Source of the DNA: Telmatactis stephensoni
Lineage: Eukaryota > Cnidaria > Anthozoa > Actiniaria > Isophelliidae
Assembly: GCA_029948255.1 (NCBI GenBank)
Contig: JALIZF010001286.1
Coordinates: 1 to 64,000 of the forward strand
Length of the DNA: 64,000 nucleotides
Direction: 5' to 3'
Shown: positions 56,598-64,000 of the stretch, piece after piece
Layout: every line of letters begins with the position of its first letter
How positions within the stretch are numbered: position 1 is the stretch's first letter
Program-made: the position numbers and the translations under genes
Notes under the pieces: model-generated
Told to the model about the DNA's origin: nothing
What the model saw: only the letters and a program-made list of their open reading frames with translations
The model's database searches: none

Positions 56598-56871
56598 CAT
56601 GAGCCGTATTTAATTCAAAGAAATAATTTCATGTAAAGTTCGACGTTTGCATACCCAAATTAGGTGCGACTGATGAATTTGGTACGACGAAGTCGTTTTA
56701 TACGACTGACTCAGGCGTGCTACAGTTGAACTTAATTAACTGAGTTTTAGGATCGACTCATTTAGTACGACGTTTGACCTGGCCTGTCGAACTAAATTGT
56801 TTGGGTCGACCTGAAATTCCTCAATAAGTACGGCTCAATTAAGTACGACGTTTGACCTTAGCCTTAGCTAT
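56577..56871. mobile_element. MITE with TAGGCTAAGGTCAAACGTAC ends
   Basis: The left end at 56577 is matched by AAGTACGACGTTTGACCTTAGCCT ending about 56871. The interior holds several GTACGAC / GTCGTAC words. A solo left end sits 171 bp upstream because of the duplication. Confidence 0.75.
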
Positions 56872-59800
56872 ATTCCAGCTTCCGACGTGGGGATTGTTTT
56901 CTTTTTGATTTCGGGTTTTTTTGTTTTTTTTTCGTTTGTTTGTTTGTTTGTTTTACTACTAGTTAGGGTCGTGTATACGCACATGTTATTGCGCCGAAGA
57001 CTCGGTAAACCTAGTTTAAAAGGCCGTAAAGTTGATGTTACACGAGACCATTTTTCGTTGCCAGGACCGACTGTGGGTCAATTTCGTCATTTTGTGTTTC
57101 GGGGTTTTGACTTTCTACAAATCGAAAAGGTGAACGTGTTGCCGTAGTCACAAATTGCGTTTGAAATCTTTCTATTGGGTATGTAACAAGGCGCGAAAAT
57201 CGTAAAATAATTGGAAATGGATGGGAAGTGATTGTTGTCAAGGAAATGGTTCAAGATTTAAAAAAATCTTTTACTGACATCTCAGCTTTGATGTTGTTAT
57301 TGAGATATTTATAATAGTCTGCCTAAAAAGGAAAGCCTGAACGGCAGGGAATTGGGAAACTGCTGAGTGTGATGTTGTTTAAACAGACCGATTACCTAAC
57401 TTTTGGAGACACTTTTTGAGTTTGACTGAAAACAGAAATTGTATGTTTAAGGAACATGATCTCTCAATCTCTCTGAAGGGAGGGAAATTTTTAGCTCAAA
57501 AGAACTCTTTTGAGAACCGAGTTTCAATATATTTTACAACATGCATACTAAACATACATTTATATGCATATATTTAGTATGAAAGTCTCAAAATTGTTAT
57601 GTGGGAAAAGTGCATTTGCTGCAAATCAATCATAGAAAGTAGGTGCGGGATCTAACAAGGACCATTAAAAACAACACTAGAATGGTTGCCTACAAAAATG
57701 TACATTGAAATGGTTTTCCACCGAAGGAAAGGCATTTTAATAGAGGGTTTCTCCTTGTCTGAAGAGAAAAAAATTGACTCCGTTTGCCCATTCATATTAA
57801 GAGAGATTCACAGCACTTAAAAATAAGGGCAATTATACTATCTGCTCACAAACCATAAGCAAATGTCACTCTCTGACACCAAAAATCCAATTCACGTCAA
57901 CTGTGCTCCTTCTAAACGAACGACACGAGGAAAAGATGCCAACATTAGTTGTATGAAAGAACCGGATAAAAATGACATGACAGAAAAGTTATGGGTCTTG
58001 AAATGAGCGCCCGTGAGTATCGACCGAATAATACTTCCTGTATTCTATTTTTGTAGCCGTTTCTCGTGTTTGAAAAAGAGAAGAAATGGACTTAGGCTTT
58101 TGAAAAATAGCAAAGTTCATCTTGCCCGCTTTAAGCAGAACTTGTCATTGATATTTCTTTCGTTTGCTCAGAGAATATCGTGTTTTCATTATCACTGTAA
58201 TTACGAGTAATCCTCGCCGGAATCGCCATCTGTCGTATTCCGTCATCACTGACAGCAACAGTGAATGGTGTTAATATTGATCCAAAAAGATAAAAGAAAG
58301 TTTATACTCCAGATTTTCCCAGATAAAACTAAATGTTTACTATATTCGCCTACAAATTTTAACTTTTCGATGTTTTTCTAGGAGTGAATTTTTTTGCTAC
58401 GGATGTGAACAGATGGTTGTCATGGCAATGCTGCTGTTATCCATTTTCTTGTGTTTGATTTAGTCTTTGATATCGATGTTTTTTTACTGCCGGCAACAAA
58501 CGAAATTGCTTTTTAATTGTGAAGTACTGAGGAAATTTCAACTGAATAATCTGCAAAGATATCTCACTAGAAGGACAAGAGGACTATTTAAAGAAGAAAG
58601 AGAACGAGGAAAAAAGGCGGTATGTAGTTAAAAAATGTTTTTTGAATTTTTTGCTTTTTAAAATTAAGATTTTATTTTAAATTAAGAATCTTTCTTCCGG
58701 AGAGCGGCTTTACAAACAATAATGTATTTAATGTCGATATCAAATATATTGTGGAGTTTTCTATACATATTGTCTTGGCTTTCATTTTCAAAATGTGGTG
58801 TTCCTCAGCAATAATTTTAGGACCTAAACATGAGTTATTCCTTAACTTTAGTTGCGAAAAATAAACACGAACTTGATCAAAGAGTAGATATAAATCCTCA
58901 TCCAGTTGATAAGATTATGCCATTATCCAATAAGTTTATCCTCTGAATAAGGGTTAGAGCTATTCCATTTTTATCAGAAAGGTTTTCAAAAAAGCAGCAT
59001 GCCTAATTACGTACTGTACGTGCAAGCTGTCTTCTCAGTGGTATTCCCCATGATGTATCCCTGCACATTAAGCCTGTTTATTAGCACTGTGACTAGTATT
59101 GTCATAGTACGTAAAAATGTGAATTCAAAGGCCTTCACCGACAAAAACTCTCAATTGGTCAGCGACTTTTGCCAAGGAAGCATGTCTTCTCAACAACAAA
59201 CGGTAAACAATTAGACAAAAAGGACGGGAAATTAGGAGCGAGCGCGTTTGGTTTTGGCGCGAAAATGAGCGCACAAGTAAGTCGTTGACGAAAATGAATT
59301 AAACGAATTTGAAATTTTGAAAATTAAGGACTAGCTAGATAAACTTTTTTTTACATTTGAAATGACGTATATATCAATAGAAATAGCACAGAAAAAAGGT
59401 TGAATGTGTGATGTCGAATGTCTTGAATAAGGAAACCAATATTTGTCATAAACTTAATCCGACATTTTTCATTAAAAAGAGAGTTTAAAAAGATGATTGA
59501 ACGAATTTTGTTTTATCACCTGGCCGCCATCATTAAGAGGCCTTGATAGGCCATAAAGACCAGGAAAACACTTGGAATACGTGATATAATTATATCACTG
59601 ATTGCTGTAGCACGCAAGTGACGTTTCTACTATTAAGGTCACAAACAACTCACTTTTGGTTTTCTTTTAACACTTGCATAGATCTTAGCCGATGACAGTT
59701 GTTGACAGAGTCTGGAGATCCTCGTCTTTTTCTGGAGGCGGTTGGCAATGTTTACTGGATTAGACTTCAGACGCCTTAGTCTGAATCAACGTTGGCAAAT

Positions 59801-59979
59801 CTGAGGTGAAGTCTTGACGAAAATTTTCTGAGTTTACAATTTCCTAAACCTACAAACCTGAGAAAGCTACCTTCAGAGTCTGATTCAATATCTCTTAAGA
59901 AAAGGGACCGCACGGGCCCAAATTTTAGAGTTGCGGACTTCTATAAATCAACCTTTCAACCGGGTGAAAGTACATAGCC

Positions 59980-61008
59980 ATGAACAGTACACATTCTCAC
60001 TCATCTACAGCAGTAGTTCTCTATTCAGTCGCTTTATTTGCCATTATTATCTTAGCACTTACTGGAAACGCTATAGTATGCTTGGCATTTTATCGGTCTT
60101 CCACGTTCCGCACGGCAACTGTGACTTTCATACTCTCGCTGGCAATTACCGATGTCCTAGTCGCATCGATCTCGATTCCTCTATGGCTGTCGTCTTTTCA
60201 ACTGTGCCATTATTCAGCTGTGGGTTGTAGTAGAGCAACGTACACAGCATGGAAGGTGTTAGATGTGTTGTTCTCTACAGCGTCAATCATGAACCTCTGT
60301 GCAATCAGTATTGATCGGTTTGTGATCATAACCAGACCTTTGCAGTACCCTAACATTATTACACAAAAACGAGCAAACATTGGACTCGCAGCCATTTGGA
60401 TTTTTGCTGTAACACTCTCTGCTCTAGTTGCTATCGGATGGAAGGACTATCCAACATTCGTGTTCGTACTTGTATTTTTAATGCCTCTTGGAATCATGAT
60501 CTTTTCGTATTCAATGATCTTCAAGACCGCTTTGACGCAGGCAAGACGAGTTTTCCCAATACGCCAAGCCTACTACTTCAAGAGAGAGCTCAAAGCAGCC
60601 AAGACCCTTGGGATTGTTATGGGAACATTCATCGCATGTTGGGCGCCGTTTTTTCTGGTCAATTTAATCGTAAGCTACCGACCAGATCTTGTCCCATCGC
60701 TAAGTCCAGAACGAATTGGAGGAATCAAAATGCTTCATTACATCAATTCAGCTTTAAATCCATTGATTTATTCGTGCTCTAATAAGGAGTTTCGATTTAA
60801 GATTTTGAGAGTTATACCGTGCAAATGCGGTGCAGGACACCAACCTCATATGATTGATCGAGTCGTGTTTTGGTCTACAACGTTAACTCCCAGTGCAGAT
60901 TTGGATCCTAACTCAAGCTTTAGGCAAAACAGTCTGCGAGTGACCAAAAACGAACAAGTAAATAATACAATGCAAAGCGAAACGGGACGAGATGAGAGTG
61001 AAAAGTAA
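59980..61008 (+). CDS. Class A (rhodopsin-like) G protein-coupled receptor, amine-receptor-like, 342 aa
   Basis: Intronless frame with seven hydrophobic segments, TM1 at about residues 12-38 and TM7 ending near 267. Class A anchors: Asn30 (1.50) in GNAIV, Asp58 (2.50) in LAITD, Asp112-Arg113 with Phe114 (DRF for DRY), Trp140 (4.50), Pro169 (5.50), CWAPFF (220-225), NPLIY (260-264). Asp95 sits at 3.32 and Tyr254 at 7.43, the amine-binding pair of aminergic receptors. TM5 has no serines at 5.42, 5.43 or 5.46 (Val, Phe, Val), arguing against catecholamines. Position 3.25 is Tyr88, not Cys, and the very short ECL2 has no Cys, so the standard disulfide is missing. One N-glycosylation site (Asn2); CKC after helix 8 for palmitoylation. 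Start: first ATG, 29 residues before Asn1.50. Ligand unknown; plasma membrane expected. Confidence 0.92.
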   Translation: MNSTHSHSSTAVVLYSVALFAIIILALTGNAIVCLAFYRSSTFRTATVTFILSLAITDVLVASISIPLWLSSFQLCHYSAVGCSRATYTAWKVLDVLFSTASIMNLCAISIDRFVIITRPLQYPNIITQKRANIGLAAIWIFAVTLSALVAIGWKDYPTFVFVLVFLMPLGIMIFSYSMIFKTALTQARRVFPIRQAYYFKRELKAAKTLGIVMGTFIACWAPFFLVNLIVSYRPDLVPSLSPERIGGIKMLHYINSALNPLIYSCSNKEFRFKILRVIPCKCGAGHQPHMIDRVVFWSTTLTPSADLDPNSSFRQNSLRVTKNEQVNNTMQSETGRDESEK

Positions 61009-61805
61009 GAATGAAATGAGAAAGACCAGCGAGAACACGTCCTTGTAAATAATCATTATGGGTTTATTCCAACTTGGAAAACACACTTTTTTCTGTTCTA
61101 AACTTTACAAGTCTTGGCTGGCTTGCTGTGTATGAAAAAAAATCCTTAAAATCAAAAGAGCCAGACAAAAACTTTGCTCTAAAGCCAAAAACAAACAAAC
61201 AAACAAACAAATTGTAAAATATAATGTGGAAAAATAGTAAAAAACCGTGTTTGGAACGTGTCAGCTACAATTTACTCTCTTCTAGAAACCCTTATTCACA
61301 GCAACAAAGCTTTCTCAACAGAAGCCTGAATATCCATCTTGAATAAACTTAATCAAAGCTTTCAAGCAAAATTAAATGGAAGAAAAATACGAATGTGCAA
61401 ACAAAAGCGTGAAAGCTAAGACAATACCTTTGTCTTCAGTGTCAATAACAACCCTTCCTCTTACCGTCATTAATTAAAACTTCTGACAAAACTGTGAAGA
61501 ACTCAAAACAAAAATATCCTGTCAGACACTTTAGAGTGTGACTTTGACTTGTTGGTGTTGAATTAGGGTTTTACAGGATTTTTAAGATGCAAAGACCTGA
61601 AACTGAAAGTAGTTTATTGAGTATTATGTTGACTCAGGTGTGGAGTTGAAAAGGCTTGCGAATTGTGATTTTGGTGGTCTACGATTATTTATTAATTTTT
61701 CTAATTCCAGTTTCTTTTCCTCGCATTTTCCTTCCTTGACACTTTTTCTCACTTTAACCAGCTGTCGTGTTCATATGTTTTTTCATACTTGTTTCACACG
61801 CTTTT

Positions 61806-61900
61806 TCCTTCCTTCCATTCTTCCTTCCTTCCTTCCTTCCTTCCTTCCTTCCTTCCTTCCTTCCTTCCTTCCTTCCATTCTTCCTTCCTTCCTTTCTGTT
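61806..61900. repeat. (TTCC)n microsatellite
   Basis: About 20 TTCC units with ATTC interruptions. Confidence 0.93.
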
Positions 61901-62034
61901 GTATAATTTTGGTGAATCTTCTTGATGTCTCAGTGTTCAATTTCAACATGTTCAATTAATTTCTGATTTCTTTGCCTTCTCTCCGAGTATATATTGTTTT
62001 ATTTTCTCTGTCGTTATTTTCCTCGGTTCAAGTT

Positions 62035-62160
62035 TTTTTATTTTTGGTTTTTTTGTTTGTTTGTTTTGTTGTTGTTTTTGTTTGTTTGTTTGTTTGTTTG
62101 TTTTTTGTTTTATTTTTTGTTTTGGGTTTTTTTGTTTTTTTCGTTTGTTTGTTTTTCATT
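62035..62160. repeat. (TTTG)n low-complexity tract
   Basis: TTTG/TTTTTG repeats with only T and G over most of 120 bp; phenylalanine-rich and Lys/Thr-rich frames are artefacts. Confidence 0.92.
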
Positions 62161-62889
62161 GTCGTACTTATCAGTTTCTGGTGACAATAAAAGACAAAGA
62201 AAAGCAATTGTGCTGCCGGTTGTCCGAGAGATGACAGTAGCAACTATAAAAGCGAAGTCACGTACAGAAAGTAAACTTGGCTTCCAAATGAATTATCTGG
62301 AAAAAAATCAAATTGTCCTAGCATTTAAACAAACTGAGAGAACTATGCGATCTCAAAATATGTTTTGGCTAAATTTAGGGTTTTCCATAATTTGTTTCGC
62401 TTGTAAGTACTAAGTTGACGCCAGAACTTCTCCAGCAAAATTAAGGTATCAGACTCTTTAATTGTGCCGACTCCATATCGTGTGCTATACAGAGCTTTAA
62501 TTAGAAGTACTAATTTAGAAGAAAAATAACTTTGACATGATCATATTTGTTTTGCGCCATTAGAGTATTGTTTCCCTAAGTTTCAGCCAATTTGAAAAAT
62601 ACTGACTTCTTTAAATTGTCTTTTATCTCCTAAGATAATGAAAAGGTCAGAAGAAGTGAATTAATATTAAAATCCTTAGCACATAGATTATTATTTTGGA
62701 AAAAATGAGATTAAGAAGTTGGGGAAAAAGAAAAAATTTCATTTGTGGAATTTTCTGAAGTCATTTTCCGTATTTATGAGGAATGATAGATTTTTAGATC
62801 AAGCTACAATTTTTTTTTCAAGCTAAAAGTGTCCACATTTATTGTTTCAAATCGTGCAGGGACGACGTCAAAATTTACCTTTGGTGCTG

Positions 62890-62954
62890 ATTGGTTGAGA
62901 CGTTTCTACGAAGGCTTTGGATTGGTTGAAATCTTTGTAAAAGGTTTTGATTGG
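62890..62954 (-). promoter_or_regulatory. Three inverted CCAAT boxes at ~30-bp spacing
   Basis: ATTGG at 62890, 62921 and 62950, each in a GATTGG(T/C)TG context, spaced 31 and 29 bp. Multiple CCAAT boxes about three helical turns apart are typical of NF-Y promoters. The flanks also repeat loosely, so a 30-bp tandem repeat is an equal explanation. Confidence 0.3.
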
Positions 62955-63785
62955 CTGGTTAAAGAAACCAATTAAATGTCCTAATTAAACTAGAGTTTCA
63001 GATTTTTGCTAGCAGGAAGCGAACTTTAATATTTTAATTGTCAACTTCCCGTTATAAGACCATGCAAAAATCCATACTCTAGGGAAAGGCGTGCTTACAA
63101 ACAGATGTACAAACAGCTTTTCATGTATGAAACGTAAAATTGTCACTTTAAAGCTTGATCACTATATTTTTCTTCATTATTCTCGCAAACTAACAAGATT
63201 CAACAATTTACAATTGAGCCAGTGGCTTAAACATGACAAGCGCCTGTAGACCCTTCAAGAAGCGATTTATTAGTTTATGAAACCAAACTTAACATTGAAT
63301 AGTGGCCACCTATATCTACGTGGAATATAGGCAGGCACCATTTTGTATCAAGCTTGGATTATAAAGTAAAAGGGAACTAGATGTTGTAGTTTTTGTGGTT
63401 GTCAGTTTTGTCAGGCGGGACTCGGTCGAGGAATCGCTCAGTAAACTGAGAATAGAACTAGCTATTTCTAATAGAAAGTGAAGTGCTGCGAGCAGAAAAC
63501 AGCTGGTGTATCCACGTTAGCAGAACTGTTCCCCTAAAACTTACGAAAGTACACCGCTTTCTCTGATACATCAAATGTTTCTTGTCTATCTCCTGTGCGT
63601 TGTGTGACGAACACTGCTAGTTGACCTTCAATATTGAACTACAAGATCAGTGTCGGACACACACAGTTCAAAATATTTAGCACTTTGAGTAAAGCAATTT
63701 TTCAAACAATCTCAAACGGCTAGCGTTGGCAATGATTATAAAACTAACTGATTTTAAAAAGCTAGTTTATTTAGGAAAAGATGTG

Positions 63786-63901
63786 AATCGCTGATCGTAT
63801 GTATCGTGTGTTCGTCTAGTGACATCCTTGAATCGACTCTCGATACGGTATGGACTTGAACCGCTGATCGTATGTATCGCATGTTCGTCTAGTGACATCC
63901 A
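63786..63901. repeat. 73-bp-period direct duplication
   Basis: CGCTGATCGTATGTATCG followed by (TG/CA)TGTTCGTCTAGTGACATCC occurs at 63789 and again at 63862, with two to three differences. The spacer holds TTGAATCGACTCTCGATACG. Confidence 0.85.
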
Positions 63902-64000
63902 CAAATTACACTGTGTTCCGAATAGGAGGCTACTCGCTTCGCTCGCAGCAATTAATAAAATCTATTTAAATTAAACTAATGAAAGGAACAATAGTAGAAG

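Larger units (their letters stand above)
53229..59979. other. Intergenic region between RASA3 and the receptor gene
   Basis: The 5' part is RASA3 3' UTR of unknown length; no AATAAA is found close to the stop. Then come a MITE (53615-53834), a degenerate TAG-type remnant (about 54024-54120), a TTGCGTGAC cluster (54849-55006), pyrimidine/purine tracts near 56020-56080, and the 171-bp duplication with an adjacent MITE. 56880-59979 has no recognised element or gene. The receptor promoter must lie in its 3' end. Confidence 0.55.
61009..64000. other. Downstream of receptor gene, no gene recognised
   Basis: Contains T/G-rich low-complexity DNA (62035-62160), a (TTCC)n tract, three spaced ATTGG boxes (62890-62954) and a 73-bp duplication near the window end. 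The short open frames over the T-rich tract are compositional. Confidence 0.6.

Noticed and set aside
58999..59214. 71-codon hydrophobic frame about 800 bp upstream of the receptor
   Set aside because: One or two possible membrane segments but no family motif, no splice link to the receptor and a length expected by chance.
60396..60782. 128-codon + frame inside the receptor gene
   Set aside because: It is a shadow of the receptor in another frame, with no membrane segments or family motifs.
61972..62413. Phe/Leu/Val-rich frames of 70-139 codons
   Set aside because: They are a translation of a TTTG-rich low-complexity tract.
1..64000. CRISPR arrays, prophage, operon, toxin or defence-system content
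   Set aside because: Spliced animal genes, SINEs and MITEs make this eukaryotic nuclear DNA. The direct repeats are minisatellites without unique spacers, and no viral or toxin gene was recognised.

Overview
The window is nuclear DNA of an animal: AT-rich, with intron-split genes using GT/AG splice sites, tRNA-derived SINEs, a decayed non-LTR retrotransposon and very many short inverted-repeat DNA transposons. The proteins read like an early-branching metazoan. Vertebrate-type muscleblind and RASA3 architectures are conserved almost residue for residue in the cores, and the aminergic-like receptor fits no standard bilaterian subtype. Together with the MITE content this suggests a cnidarian, probably an anthozoan such as a stony coral. 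The organism is an inference; nothing in the window proves it.

Four protein-coding genes are supported, all on the + strand. (1) About 5.0-15.5 kb: the 3' part of a muscleblind (MBNL) splicing factor. Six coding exons join in phase into 240 codons plus stop. They carry the equivalent of MBNL zinc fingers 3-4 and then a further CCCH pair at the C terminus; fingers 1-2 must lie upstream of the window. An alternative terminal exon lies at 9182-9331. (2) 28737-29414: an uninterrupted 225-aa omega-like glutathione transferase with a CPYA active site. (3) 35864-53228: a complete RASA3/GAP1-type Ras GTPase-activating protein. Its 26 coding exons have matching phases at every junction and give 818 aa (C2-C2-RasGAP-PH-Btk zinc finger). 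(4) 59980-61008: an intronless 342-aa class A receptor with an amine-type Asp3.32 but without the usual TM3-ECL2 disulfide.

Between the genes (1-4.9, 15.6-28.7, 29.5-35.8, 53.3-59.9 and 61.1-64.0 kb) and in the introns the sequence is mostly repeats. Five short elements share TAG...CTA ends and 9-bp target duplications, and an 807-bp foldback also has a 9-bp duplication; both are Mutator-like traits. Two elements carry GGGATCAGGGATCA arrays. A nearly perfect 469-bp-arm inverted repeat sits in the last RASA3 intron. Minisatellites with 10-, 12-, 15-, 17-, 20- and 22-bp units are present.

The four genes have no evident pathway link and look like an ordinary animal gene neighbourhood. I see no defence system, CRISPR array or operon. 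The points most worth pursuing are the extra zinc-finger pair in muscleblind, the UGCU clusters in its own introns, the transposon families with readable target duplications, and the unusual receptor.
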